64,000 nt of DNA from Arsukibacterium indicum (GTDB lineage: Bacteria > Pseudomonadota > Gammaproteobacteria > Enterobacterales > Alteromonadaceae), in contig NZ_JAHRID010000010.1 in the NCBI RefSeq assembly GCF_019100565.1, positions 1-64,000 on the forward strand, given 5' to 3'. Under the pieces are notes generated by a model. That model was not told the origin of the DNA and made no database searches. It saw nothing but the letters and a program-made list of their open reading frames with translations. Numbering within the stretch: position 1 is the stretch's first letter; every line of letters begins with the position of its first letter. The position numbers and the translations under genes are program-made. This document shows positions 1 to 8,297 of this stretch, piece after piece.

Positions 1-161
1 GCGCCATTTTAGTGATTTAAACCTGACTGTCAAGGGTCTTTTTTAAAGATTTTTGCAATCCGGTTTATCTCACCTGAGGCCTGCTTAACGCAGCACCCGT
101 CGGCATGGCGCGCATTGTAGGGGCGTTTTAACTAAGCTGCAAGTGGCTAACCCTTAAATAA

Positions 162-190
162 TTCAGCTTTTATGGTTAACTGCTTATAAT
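162..190 (+). promoter_or_regulatory. Putative sigma-70 promoter for the RRM gene
   Basis: A perfect TATAAT at 185-190 has a weak -35 match, TTCAGC, at 162-167 with 17-bp spacing. Transcription from here would give a 5' leader of about 130 nt containing the hairpin at 228-254. The -35 element is poor, so the call rests mainly on the -10. Confidence 0.45.
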
Positions 191-227
191 TCGCACTTTT
201 TACCTACTTTTACTTGATTATTATTTC

Positions 228-254
228 CAGCAACAGAATTTTTTCTGTTGGCTG
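228..254 (+). promoter_or_regulatory. Hairpin in the RRM gene leader
   Basis: AACAGAA (232-238) and TTCTGTT (243-249) form a perfect 7-bp stem with a TTTT loop, extended by CAGC/GCTG with one bulge. It lies about 75 nt upstream of the start codon. It could be a 5'-UTR control element or an RNA-binding target; no function is shown by sequence alone. Confidence 0.35.
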
Positions 255-328
255 CTTAAGTTCTAACCGCTAATATAGATTCGCTTATTTGTAAGTAATT
301 TTTTTTTCTCTGTATTTAGGAATTAATT

Positions 329-802
329 ATGTTACCAACCTTACGTGCTTCATTACCTTACACACTGGCATTGGCCGTGCTGGCTTATTTTGCGTTTGCA
401 TTCTTTACCCTTGAAATTAATCAGGCCTGGTTCGTTGTTATCGGTGTCTTGCTTGCTGGCATATTAGTACCAGTATTGGTGGACGTGAAAGGCGATGAAA
501 GTTCAACCTCAGCAGTACATCACGAGTTTGAAGGTGAGACGGCTACTTTATACGTAGGTAATCTGCCATACCGTGCAAACGAAGATGCCGTGAAAGAACT
601 GTTTTCGTCATATGGTGCTGTAAAAAATGTTCGTTTAATGAAAGACAGGCAAACAGGTCGGCGTCGTGGTTTTGGGTTTGTTGAAGTTTCCGCTAAAGAT
701 GCAGCTAAAATAATCAATAAACTTAATGACTTCGAATTCCAGGAAAGAACGTTGAAAGTTCGTGAAGCAAAAGAACGTCAGGAAGACGATAGTCAGCAGT
801 AG
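329..802 (+). CDS. Membrane-anchored RRM RNA-binding protein
   Basis: 157 aa. Two hydrophobic segments (about residues 11-28 and 33-51) precede one RNA recognition motif at about 72-150. RNP2 is LYVGNL (74-79) and RNP1 is RGFGFVEV (113-120), with aromatic residues in the positions that stack on RNA bases. The ribosome site AGGA sits 7 nt before the ATG. Single-RRM proteins in gammaproteobacteria are often cold-responsive; the membrane part is an addition to that plan. The likely topology is a membrane hairpin with the RRM facing the cytoplasm. The target RNA is unknown. The gene is transcribed alone, with a hairpin after the stop. Confidence 0.85.
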   Translation: MLPTLRASLPYTLALAVLAYFAFAFFTLEINQAWFVVIGVLLAGILVPVLVDVKGDESSTSAVHHEFEGETATLYVGNLPYRANEDAVKELFSSYGAVKNVRLMKDRQTGRRRGFGFVEVSAKDAAKIINKLNDFEFQERTLKVREAKERQEDDSQQ

Positions 803-836
803 ATTATCATTTCAAGAGTTCAACCTGAGTCATTGC

Positions 837-862
837 ACGCCGGTATTTTGCCGGCGTTATAT
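837..862 (+). terminator. Hairpin after the RRM gene
   Basis: ACGCCGG (837-843) pairs with CCGGCGT (851-857). A T/A-mixed tail follows rather than a clean T run, so this is a weak intrinsic terminator. Confidence 0.45.
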
Positions 863-957
863 ATTTCTGTCAGTGCATTACCTGGCTGCAGTATTAACTT
901 CGGTTTGCGTCACAGCCAAAAACACCTAAAATACCCGCCTTTATAATAGCAGCAGAG

Positions 958-2052
958 ATGGTTATGCGAATAGGTCAGGTATTTCCGGCAGAATATGAAT
1001 CACAGTTAACTTCGAAAAAGGCGCTGTTGCAAGACCTGTTCGCACCATACGCATTACCAGAAATTGAGATTTATCGCTCTGAACCAGAACACTACCGGCA
1101 ACGCGCTGAGTTTAGGATATGGCATGACGGTGATGATATTTACCACGCTATGTTTGATTCAGACACTAAACAAAAAGTCCGGATTGATTACTTTCCGGTA
1201 GCGTCGAAGTTAATTGCCGACTTTATGCCGGTTTTGCTCAGCAAAATTCAATTCAACCATGCACTCCGTTATAAACTATACCAAGTTGATTACCTGGCAA
1301 CTTTATCAGGTGAGCTGCTGATAAGCATGATCTACAAACGACAACTCGATGAGCAGTGGCAACAGGCGGCAAATGACCTGACCAATGAACTGCTTCCTGA
1401 ATGGAACGTCAAAATAATTGGTCGCTCGCGCAAGCAAAAAGTTGTTCTGAAGGATGACTTTGTAACAGAACGATTTGCGGTAGGCAAAAAGACGCTTGCC
1501 TACCAGCAAGTTGAAGGCAGCTTTACTCAGCCAAACGCCGGCGTAAATCAGCAGATGTTAAACTGGGCAGCCAAGATAGCGGGTCAGCTTAATGGTGACT
1601 TACTGGAACTGTACTGCGGCAATGCCAATTTCTCCCTGGCTTTGGCTGACTATTTTGAGCAGGTTGTTGCCACAGAAATCTCGCGAACCTCGATAAAGTC
1701 GGCTCAGTACAATATCGCACTTAACGGCATTGACAATGTTCAGGTTCTGCAAATGTCCGCTGAAGATGTATCAAAGGCACTGGCTAATGGCTCAGCTTTA
1801 AAGCATATCGACCTTGCCAGCATGACCCTGAACACTGTGCTGGTAGATCCACCGCGGGCCGGGCTGGATCCGGATACATTGCAATTGGTAAGTCGTTTCA
1901 ACGACATTATTTACATTTCCTGCAATCCGCAAACCCTTGCAGATAACTTGCAGATACTTGATAAAACCCACCGGGTTGTTTGTAGCGCGTTATTTGACCA
2001 GTTTCCTTACAGCCACCATGTTGAGACCGGTCTCTGGCTACAAAAGCGTTAA
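958..2052 (+). CDS. trmA: tRNA (uracil-5-)-methyltransferase TrmA
   Basis: 364 aa (E. coli TrmA is 366). It makes m5U54 (ribothymidine) in the T-loop of tRNA, using SAM. The N-terminal half holds the tRNA-binding part. The SAM pocket is [10 protein letters not shown] at about 216-225, followed by DPPRAGLD. The catalytic nucleophile is Cys322 in ISCNPQTL, and Glu356 in HHVETG is the expected general base, both at E. coli-like positions. Two in-frame starts, 958 and 964, are possible; neither has a strong ribosome site. It converges with fabR, overlapping it by 4 bp, a neighbourhood shared with E. coli. Confidence 0.95.
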   Translation: MVMRIGQVFPAEYESQLTSKKALLQDLFAPYALPEIEIYRSEPEHYRQRAEFRIWHDGDDIYHAMFDSDTKQKVRIDYFPVASKLIADFMPVLLSKIQFNHALRYKLYQVDYLATLSGELLISMIYKRQLDEQWQQAANDLTNELLPEWNVKIIGRSRKQKVVLKDDFVTERFAVGKKTLAYQQVEGSFTQPNAGVNQQMLNWAAKIAGQLNGDLLELYCGNANFSLALADYFEQVVATEISRTSIKSAQYNIALNGIDNVQVLQMSAEDVSKALANGSALKHIDLASMTLNTVLVDPPRAGLDPDTLQLVSRFNDIIYISCNPQTLADNLQILDKTHRVVCSALFDQFPYSHHVETGLWLQKR

Positions 2053-2660
2053 CTTTTCGCTTTGTTTCTGCCGTAGCTTGCAGCGCCATGTGCTAACCAA
2101 CGCAATTGAGTGACAGTGCGACTGGTTAAACTGGCGTATTGTTCTGGTGGAGCGTCCAAAGCATCAGCTCCGGTATGAAAAACCAGAGTAACCATCGCTT
2201 CAGCCTGCAATTGCGCCAGCTCATCCGGACAGGCTGTCTCTTTACGCAGATAATGCGCCAACTCGGCCGAGAAGTGTTGGATTTCGCGGGCCACTGCCGC
2301 CCGAAACGCAGCCGAAGTGCCTGAGCGCTCTCGCAACAGCAACCTGAAGACATTACTGTTACCTGTAACAAACTCCATAAAGGTTTCAATTGATGTACTG
2401 ATTACGCTGCCATTATTTTCAATTCGCTGTCTTGCCTGACGCATTAACTGGCGCAGCATTAAACCTGCCTCGTCAACTAAGGTTAAACCCAGTTCGTCCA
2501 TATCGGCAAAATGCCGGTAGAATGAAGTTGGCGCTATGCCAGCTTCCCGGGCAACTTCCCGCAAACTTAAACTAGCGAAACTTTTTTCAGCGCTCAGCTG
2601 AGAAAAAGCGGCTTCTATTATAGCCTTACGCGTTCTTTCTTTTTGTTGCGCTCTGCTCAC
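2049..2660 (-). CDS. fabR: TetR-family repressor FabR
   Basis: 203 aa. The N-terminal TetR helix-turn-helix (about 10-58, [19 protein letters not shown]) is very close to FabR of E. coli, the repressor of unsaturated fatty acid synthesis that senses the acyl-thioester pool. The C-terminal part is the ligand and dimer domain. Position supports the call: it is divergent from a delta-9 desaturase and lies between trmA and sthA as in enterobacteria. The operator-like palindrome at 2725-2742 is 65 bp upstream of the fabR start, so it may also affect its own expression. Specificity for FabR rather than DesT is inferred. Confidence 0.9.
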   Translation of the reverse strand: MSRAQQKERTRKAIIEAAFSQLSAEKSFASLSLREVAREAGIAPTSFYRHFADMDELGLTLVDEAGLMLRQLMRQARQRIENNGSVISTSIETFMEFVTGNSNVFRLLLRERSGTSAAFRAAVAREIQHFSAELAHYLRKETACPDELAQLQAEAMVTLVFHTGADALDAPPEQYASLTSRTVTQLRWLAHGAASYGRNKAKS

Positions 2661-2695
2661 AGCCCATCCTGTCTAAAAATTTGCTATTTTATACC

Positions 2696-2742
2696 TTGAC
2701 CTTGCCCTGCTGGCTAGTTAAATTAGCGTACAGTTGTAAGCT
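2696..2742 (+). promoter_or_regulatory. Desaturase promoter with FabR-type operator
   Basis: TTGACC (2696-2701) and TAAATT (2719-2724) have 17-bp spacing. Directly downstream is AGCGTACAGTTGTAAGCT (2725-2742), a near-perfect palindrome (seven of nine pairs complementary) that resembles FabR/DesT operators. Binding there would cover the transcription start and block the desaturase gene. The operator ends 13 bp before the ATG. Confidence 0.7.
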
Positions 2743-2755
2743 CAAAGTGTCTAAT

Positions 2756-3874
2756 ATGAAAAAAGCGCCCATAATATGGACCACCACTATTTTATTCAGT
2801 GTAACCTTCCTTGTCGCCGCGATTGCTGTGCCCTGGTATGCCCTAGTGGTGGGTTTCGGCTGGTTTGAAATTATCGCCACCATTGTAGCCCTTGGCTACT
2901 GCGGTATGTCAATTACTGCAGGTTATCATCGGTTATGGGCCCACAAGACCTACGATGCTCACCCTTTACTGCAATGGTTTTTTGCAATTGGGGGAGCTTT
3001 CGCACTGCAAAACAGTGCCTTACACTGGTCATCAGATCACCGCGATCATCACCGGCACGTAGATAATAACGACAAAGATCCCTATTCTGCCGGTCGTGGT
3101 TTCTGGTATAGCCACATTGGCTGGATGTTACGTGATTATCAGGGAGATGTTTATAACGATTACTCCAATGTTCGCGATTTACAAAAAAATCGCATTGTTG
3201 CCTGGCAACACAAGCATTATCTTTTACTTACAATCGCGACCAATCTGGGTATTCCGGTATTGCTGGGCTGGCTTAGCGGCAACATGCTTGGCATGATATT
3301 GAGTGTTGGCGTATTAAGGCTTGTGTTAAGTCATCATTTTACTTTTTTTATTAACTCGCTTGCTCATATCTGGGGTAGTCAACCCTATACCGACAAAAAT
3401 TCGGCTCGCGACAATGGCGTGCTTGCATTTCTGACTTATGGTGAGGGTTATCATAATTATCACCATATTTTCGAATACGATTACCGAAATGGTATCAGAT
3501 GGTGGCAGTTTGACCCGACAAAATGGTTAATTAAAACCAGTAGCTTTATTGGTCTGACCCGGAACCTAAGGACTGTACCAGAAGAACGCATTGCCATGGC
3601 AAAAGCAAAAATGCAATTAGTGCGGGCCCAACAGAAAGCTCAGTTGCTGCCAAACTCTGAACAGCTCTTGCAACTTTTAGAGCGCGAGTACGAACTACTT
3701 GTTGCCAGAATTCAGGATTTTTACCTTCTGAAAAAACAATTTGTGGTTCAGAAAAAGCAAGCCTTGATTGAGCAATACCAATCTGCTGATTTTAAGTTAC
3801 GGTACCGCGAGTTTAAATACCATCTGCAGCAACAACACCGGCATTGGCAGAGGCTGACAGCCGCTTTTCAATGA
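2756..3874 (+). CDS. Membrane fatty acyl delta-9 desaturase
   Basis: 372 aa from the ATG at 2756. The open frame extends to 2681, but that would place the promoter and operator inside the gene. It is a di-iron membrane desaturase that puts a cis double bond into saturated acyl chains using O2. The three histidine boxes are present: HRLWAH, HRDHH and HNYHH in GEGYHNYHHIF. Four hydrophobic helices fit the family fold. The last 90 or so residues form a charged, glutamine-rich helical tail with coiled-coil character, longer than the core needs. Control by the divergent FabR is strongly suggested by the operator. Confidence 0.9.
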   Translation: MKKAPIIWTTTILFSVTFLVAAIAVPWYALVVGFGWFEIIATIVALGYCGMSITAGYHRLWAHKTYDAHPLLQWFFAIGGAFALQNSALHWSSDHRDHHRHVDNNDKDPYSAGRGFWYSHIGWMLRDYQGDVYNDYSNVRDLQKNRIVAWQHKHYLLLTIATNLGIPVLLGWLSGNMLGMILSVGVLRLVLSHHFTFFINSLAHIWGSQPYTDKNSARDNGVLAFLTYGEGYHNYHHIFEYDYRNGIRWWQFDPTKWLIKTSSFIGLTRNLRTVPEERIAMAKAKMQLVRAQQKAQLLPNSEQLLQLLEREYELLVARIQDFYLLKKQFVVQKKQALIEQYQSADFKLRYREFKYHLQQQHRHWQRLTAAFQ

Positions 3875-3880
3875 TACTAA

Positions 3881-3904
3881 AAAGAGGCTGCGGCCTCTTT
3901 TTTT
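3881..3904 (+). terminator. Intrinsic terminator of the desaturase gene
   Basis: AAAGAGGC (3881-3888) and GCCTCTTT (3893-3900) form a perfect 8-bp stem with a TGCG loop, followed by more T residues. Confidence 0.8.
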
Positions 3905-3954
3905 GCGTTAAAGACCTGTTATGCTGACAAGCAACTGATTGCACAGAAAAGGCG

Positions 3955-5382
3955 ATGCTTGTGACCGAGAAAAAGATTACAAAGAAAACGGTATATGATT
4001 ATGACGCCATAGTTATTGGTACGGGCCCTGGTGGTGAGGGTGCTGCCATGTATCTGGCCAAAAGCGGTAAACGCGTTGCTGCCATAGAACGGTATAAATC
4101 AGTTGGTGGCGGCTGTACTCACTGGGGTACTATTCCATCCAAAGCATTACGGCACTCTGTAAGCCGGCTAATCGAATTTAATGAAAATCCGTTGTTTCAA
4201 TTAGATGATCAACATACCCGCCTGACGTTTTCTCAGATTTTGAAGCACGCGGCCGGCGTTATCCGCAAACAGGTAAAATTAAGAGCCGGCTTCTATGACC
4301 GTAACCTCGTTAAAATACATCAGGGCGAAGCTCGCTTCATTGATGCTCACACTCTTGAAATTTCAGACGATGACGGCAGTAGTTATACTCTGAGTGCTGA
4401 GAATATTGTTATTGCCACAGGCTCAAGGCCTTATCGCCCACCCCAGGTTAATTTTAACCATACGCGCATTTACGACAGTGACACAATTCTATCGCTGGCC
4501 CATGAACCGAAACACATTATTATTTACGGTGCTGGTGTTATTGGTTGTGAGTATGCCTCGATATTCCGTGGCCTTGGCGTAAGAGTTGATCTGGTTAATA
4601 CCCGGGATCGGCTGTTATCTTTTATGGATGCAGAGATATCAGACTCACTTAGTTATCATTTCTGGAATTCTGGCATGACAATTCGTCATGGTGAAGAGTT
4701 TGCTCAGATCGAAGGTCATGAAGACGGAGTAGTGTTGCACTTACAATCAGGCAAAAAGATGAAAGCAGACTGTTTTCTGTTTGCTAATGGCCGTACCGGC
4801 AATACTGACATGTTAAATCTGGCGGCAATTAACCTGAACGCAGATAGCAGGGGCTTAGTCAGCGTTAATTCGCGTTACCAGACCAGTATCGACAATATTT
4901 ATGCGGTTGGTGATGTTATTGGTTACCCGAGTTTAGCCAGTGCAGCATACGATCAGGGCCGCCTGGCAGGCGAAGCTATCGTTAAGGGAAATTTAGATGG
5001 GCATCTTATTGCGGATATCCCAGTCGGCATTTATACCATTCCAGAAATGAGTTCCGTCGGTAAAACTGAGCAGGAACTGACCAATGCTAAAATACCGTAT
5101 GAAGTTGGCCGTGCTCAGTTCAAACACCTGGCAAGAGCGCAAATTGCTAACACCAGTGTGGGTAGTCTGAAAATACTGTTTCACCGTGATACGTTGGAAA
5201 TACTTGGCATTCACTGTTTTGGTGAGCGTGCAGCAGAAATTGTTCACATCGGCCAGGCGATTATGATGCAGACAAACGGTGGTAATAATCTTAATTATTT
5301 TGTTCATACCACATTTAATTATCCTACTATGGCCGAGGCATACCGGGTTGCCGCATTAAATGGCCTCAACCGTCTTTTTTAA
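3955..5382 (+). CDS. sthA: Soluble pyridine nucleotide transhydrogenase SthA
   Basis: 475 aa flavoprotein that moves reducing equivalents between NADPH and NAD+ in the cytoplasm. The FAD site is GTGPGGEGA (22-30) and the NAD(P) site is [12 protein letters not shown] (about 181-192). The active-site segment [14 protein letters not shown] keeps Cys54 but has Thr in place of the second redox cysteine, which is the normal SthA signature and separates it from lipoamide dehydrogenase. The C-terminal dimerisation domain is complete. Residues before YDYDAIVIG add about 14 to the E. coli length, so a slightly later start cannot be excluded. It is downstream of fabR and the desaturase, as in E. coli. 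Confidence 0.95.
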   Translation: MLVTEKKITKKTVYDYDAIVIGTGPGGEGAAMYLAKSGKRVAAIERYKSVGGGCTHWGTIPSKALRHSVSRLIEFNENPLFQLDDQHTRLTFSQILKHAAGVIRKQVKLRAGFYDRNLVKIHQGEARFIDAHTLEISDDDGSSYTLSAENIVIATGSRPYRPPQVNFNHTRIYDSDTILSLAHEPKHIIIYGAGVIGCEYASIFRGLGVRVDLVNTRDRLLSFMDAEISDSLSYHFWNSGMTIRHGEEFAQIEGHEDGVVLHLQSGKKMKADCFLFANGRTGNTDMLNLAAINLNADSRGLVSVNSRYQTSIDNIYAVGDVIGYPSLASAAYDQGRLAGEAIVKGNLDGHLIADIPVGIYTIPEMSSVGKTEQELTNAKIPYEVGRAQFKHLARAQIANTSVGSLKILFHRDTLEILGIHCFGERAAEIVHIGQAIMMQTNGGNNLNYFVHTTFNYPTMAEAYRVAALNGLNRLF

Positions 5383-5394
5383 CAATACAGCAGG

Positions 5395-5457
5395 AATGAT
5401 TCATAACAACATGAAAGTAAACAAAATAATTATTTTTGTTTTGACTGATGAATCATT
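5395..5457 (+). repeat. Long inverted repeat downstream of sthA
   Basis: AATGATTCAT (5395-5404) is repeated in inverse at 5448-5457, and an inner AT-rich inverted repeat spans 5421-5439. The whole could fold as one long hairpin. It may end the sthA transcript or be an operator for the next gene; there is no classic T tract. Confidence 0.45.
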
Positions 5458-5508
5458 GTAAACTCAATGAAAGAATAAAATTTTGTGGGAAAGTCGTGGA
5501 GACCTGTT

Positions 5509-6876
5509 ATGCCAATAGTTCGTATTAGTCTGGCTTGGATTGCAATCTGCTTCTCATGGCATGCTGTTGCAGATTTTCCTACTGCAAAATCGTTATTTGA
5601 AAAACAAGAATATCAACTGGCAAAACCCAGGCTGGAAAAACTGGCAGAGCTCGGCCATGTTGAAGCACAATTTCTGGTATCCAGAATTTATGCCGAAGGA
5701 TTGGGAACAGATGTAGACATCAATAAAGCCTATGCATGGACCCTTATTGCCCGGGATCGGGATCACGCGGAGGCTGCTGAAAATTATCTGACCCTACGAC
5801 GAAAGCTTGAATCACGCCGCGAAGGCAAGGAAGCGTTTAACGACCTTAACAGCAAATATGGCAAAGAAGCATTGTTTGGCAATTTATATCCAATGGCCAA
5901 TAGGTTTGTTGTTGGTAGTGGTACAAGAATAAAAGCAATCCGCCAGGATGAACCTAACTATCCCAGTTATTTTGAACGGGGTGGTGTGTCGGCATGGGCG
6001 GTGGTTCATTATGATATAAATGAAGACGGTAAAGTCGAAAATGCTAAGGTAGTTGCGTCGTTCCCGGTTGATGGTATTAACGAATATGTTTTGGATGCGG
6101 TCAACAGTTGGCGTTTTGAACCGCCAAGAGATTTATATGGCGACACCAAGCGGCTGGAAATGCAATTACACAGTTTTCAGATTAAAGCGAATCAGGGTTC
6201 TCAGTCTCGCCGGTTTAACCGTGAAAACAAGGAGTATCTTGATGCAATAGAGGCGGCAGCGAAAGCTGAATTTGCTGAGTATCAGTACCTGTACGCTATT
6301 CTGGCAGAAAGTAACATTATCAAAACTGAAAATCCGCTTGAGTGGTATCAGAAAGCGGCCATTAACGGTCATCAAACTGCCCAATACCGGTTGGCGCAGT
6401 GTCTGATAACAGGCAATGGTTGCGACAAAGACCGCAGCAAAGCTGTTAACTGGCTGGCGGTAGCAGCCGAAGGCGGTAACCCAAAAGCGGCCTACTTATT
6501 GGCACAGGAGTTACTTGACAGCAATAACGTTAACTTTGAGCCACGCAAAGCAGCCCGCTATCTGGAGCTGGCCGCATTGCAAGAGTATATGCCAGCTATA
6601 GCAGATTACGCGTCACTACTGGCGATGTCAGATGATCCGCAAATCTATAATCCTAACAAGGCGGTCAGCCTGGCTGAACAAGGACGGGCTATCGACCCTA
6701 ATCATCCTGATTTATTATCTACGCTGGGCGTAGCCTTTATTGAGCTTGGTCAGCAGGGGCGGGGAGAAACTATGCTACAACAAGCTATAACAGAGGCAAG
6801 AAAACGGAACTGGGCAACCCAGAATTTCGAAGACCTGTTACTTGACTACCAGACCTCTGTTGCTGGCACCAATTGA
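5509..6876 (+). CDS. Exported TonB-C / Sel1-repeat protein
   Basis: 455 aa from the ATG at 5509, chosen because GGAG lies 8 nt upstream and the protein then begins with a clean signal peptide (about 1-21, ending HAVA). A GTG at 5485 is the alternative. The mature protein has Sel1-like helical repeats at about 30-90. A TonB C-terminal-like domain follows at about 140-215 (PNYPSYFERGG and SWRFEPP are typical), then further Sel1 repeats (about 245-400). TonB-C domains bind partner proteins in the periplasm, and Sel1 repeats are adaptor modules, so a periplasmic scaffold role is inferred. There is no catalytic motif and no TM helix to link it to ExbBD. Confidence 0.75.
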   Translation: MPIVRISLAWIAICFSWHAVADFPTAKSLFEKQEYQLAKPRLEKLAELGHVEAQFLVSRIYAEGLGTDVDINKAYAWTLIARDRDHAEAAENYLTLRRKLESRREGKEAFNDLNSKYGKEALFGNLYPMANRFVVGSGTRIKAIRQDEPNYPSYFERGGVSAWAVVHYDINEDGKVENAKVVASFPVDGINEYVLDAVNSWRFEPPRDLYGDTKRLEMQLHSFQIKANQGSQSRRFNRENKEYLDAIEAAAKAEFAEYQYLYAILAESNIIKTENPLEWYQKAAINGHQTAQYRLAQCLITGNGCDKDRSKAVNWLAVAAEGGNPKAAYLLAQELLDSNNVNFEPRKAARYLELAALQEYMPAIADYASLLAMSDDPQIYNPNKAVSLAEQGRAIDPNHPDLLSTLGVAFIELGQQGRGETMLQQAITEARKRNWATQNFEDLLLDYQTSVAGTN

Positions 6877-6879
6877 ATA

Positions 6880-6906
6880 AAAAGGCCATCAGATGATGGC
6901 CTTTTT
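6880..6906. terminator. Bidirectional terminator between convergent genes
   Basis: GGCCATC (6884-6890) and GATGGCC (6895-6901) form the core stem with AGAT as loop, flanked by AAAA and TTTTT. It can stop both the Sel1 gene and hemE. Confidence 0.85.
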
Positions 6907-6907
6907 A

Positions 6908-7987
6908 TTATTCTTTATCACTGGTATCCAGATGATATGTGCGGCTTAATGACTGCACCGCCTCGATAAACACTCCGGCACGTTCAGGATCCACGTCAGG
7001 CGTAATACCGTGCCCCAGATTAAATACATGTCCCGAGCCCTGGCCGAAACTATCTAATATTGATAATACTTCCTGCCGAATCCGCTCTGGCGAGCCAAGC
7101 AGCACCGATGGGTCCATATTGCCCTGCAACGCCACTTTGTCGCCTATTCGGGCCCGGGCACTACCAATATCAGTGGTCCAGTCCAGCCCTACCCCGTCGC
7201 AGCCTGTCGCAGCAATGGTCTCTAGCCACTGACCACCATTTTTTGTGAATAAAGTTACCGGCACTTTCCGACCATCAGCCTCACGAGTTAGCCCATTAAC
7301 AATAGTTTGCATATAGCTCAATGAAAACTCTTTGTAGTCGCGCGGAGTCAGAATGCCGCCCCATGTATCAAATATCATTACTGACTGCGCACCGGCAGCA
7401 ATTTGCGCATTCAGGTAAAGCACAACACTTTGTGCAAGTTTGTCTAACAGCATATGCAGCACTTCAGGTTCACTGTACATCATCTTTTTAATGATACTGA
7501 ACGTTTTGCTACCGCTGCCTTCCACCATATAGGTTGCCAGAGTCCATGGGCTACCTGAAAAACCAATAAGTGGCACACTACCATTCAGTTCACGACGAAT
7601 AGTTCGGACGGCATCCATTACATATCTTAATTCTTGCTCCGGATCAGGAATCGGTAAGTTGACCACATCCATAAAATCACGAATTGGTCGCTGGAATTTA
7701 GGGCCCTCGCCCTCGCCAAAGTATAACCCCAGGCCCATTGCATCGGGAATAGTTAAAATATCGCTGAACAAAATAGCGGCATCCAGCGCATACCGTCGCA
7801 ACGGCTGCAACGTCACTTCACACGCTAATTCAGGGTTTTTACACAGTGACATAAAGTCACCTGCCACAGCGCGGGTAGCACGGTACTCTGGCAGATAACG
7901 ACCAGCTTGTCGCATCATCCAGACTGGTGTCCGGTCCACTGGCTGTTTTAACAGTGCTCGCAGGTAACGGTCGTTTTGTAACTGCAT
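6908..7987 (-). CDS. hemE: Uroporphyrinogen decarboxylase HemE
   Basis: 359 aa (E. coli 354). It removes the four acetate carboxyls of uroporphyrinogen III to give coproporphyrinogen III in heme synthesis. The family signature [18 protein letters not shown] lies at about 19-36 and holds the arginines that hold the substrate. The second signature, [13 protein letters not shown], is at about 142-154. [13 protein letters not shown] and the C-terminal [13 protein letters not shown] are also present. It is cytoplasmic and homodimeric. Its place next to nudC and rsd matches E. coli. The stop sits just beyond the shared terminator at 6880-6906. Confidence 0.97.
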   Translation of the reverse strand: MQLQNDRYLRALLKQPVDRTPVWMMRQAGRYLPEYRATRAVAGDFMSLCKNPELACEVTLQPLRRYALDAAILFSDILTIPDAMGLGLYFGEGEGPKFQRPIRDFMDVVNLPIPDPEQELRYVMDAVRTIRRELNGSVPLIGFSGSPWTLATYMVEGSGSKTFSIIKKMMYSEPEVLHMLLDKLAQSVVLYLNAQIAAGAQSVMIFDTWGGILTPRDYKEFSLSYMQTIVNGLTREADGRKVPVTLFTKNGGQWLETIAATGCDGVGLDWTTDIGSARARIGDKVALQGNMDPSVLLGSPERIRQEVLSILDSFGQGSGHVFNLGHGITPDVDPERAGVFIEAVQSLSRTYHLDTSDKE

Positions 7988-8085
7988 AATTCATTCGCCT
8001 TCAATAAAATCTGGGCAAGTTTAGCATCTGTCATCGCCTGACTCTAGGTTATTAATCTGCAGTTCATATTTTTTATGTTCAGTGC

Positions 8086-8114
8086 TTGTATCGATAAACG
8101 CTATCTGTTATAAA
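8086..8114 (+). promoter_or_regulatory. Promoter of the putative small RNA
   Basis: TTGTAT (8086-8091) and TATAAA (8109-8114) are 17 bp apart. There is no ORF downstream before a strong terminator. Confidence 0.5.
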
Positions 8115-8120
8115 CTAATT

Positions 8121-8202
8121 GCGCTAGTGAAGAATTATAAGCGAGAAGCCTGATTTACAGGACCGTGTTGTACCAAGTTAAGCCACATTTTGTGGCTTTT
8201 TT
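8121..8202 (+). ncRNA. Putative small RNA, about 80 nt
   Basis: The interval runs from about 7 nt after the -10 to the end of the T run of a perfect hairpin. It has no start codon with a ribosome site and does not match any sRNA I recognise. The 3' end (AGCCACA-TTT-TGTGGCT plus T6) has the form of an Hfq-bound terminator. The strand and ends are inferred from the promoter and terminator only. Confidence 0.4.
8180..8202 (+). terminator. Intrinsic terminator of the putative sRNA
   Basis: AAGCCACA (8180-8187) and TGTGGCTT (8191-8198) pair with a 3-nt loop, followed by a T run to 8202. Confidence 0.75.
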
Positions 8203-8253
8203 ATTTGCTGCCATCCATGGCGCAAACCCTTCGGGCCAACTCTTTGCATTGTT

Positions 8254-8277
8254 AAAAATCTTTCCGGAAGATTTTTT
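8254..8277. terminator. Second hairpin terminator, probably of nudC
   Basis: AAAAATCTT (8254-8262) and AAGATTTTT (8268-8276) pair around a TCCGG loop. There are T residues on the exit side of both strands, so it can end nudC on the minus strand as well as any plus-strand read-through. Confidence 0.65.
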
Positions 8278-8297
8278 ATTTGCTGCCGTTTAGAGAA

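Larger units (their letters stand above)
1..328. other. Intergenic leader before the RRM gene
   Basis: No convincing gene lies in this stretch. It is AT-rich and contains a promoter-like pair (162-190) and a hairpin (228-254), both listed separately. The first 130 bases may be the 5' flank of a gene beyond the window edge, but nothing is recognisable there. Confidence 0.5.
7988..8297. other. 310-bp non-coding gap between hemE and nudC
   Basis: No ORF with coding signs is visible. It holds the hemE upstream region, a plus-strand promoter (8086-8114), and two hairpin terminators (8180-8202, 8254-8277), each followed by the same 16-base string. A small RNA is the best reading. Confidence 0.55.

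Noticed and set aside
3955..5382. Loss of the second redox cysteine in SthA as a defect
   Set aside because: A single Cys with Thr at the second position is normal for soluble transhydrogenases.
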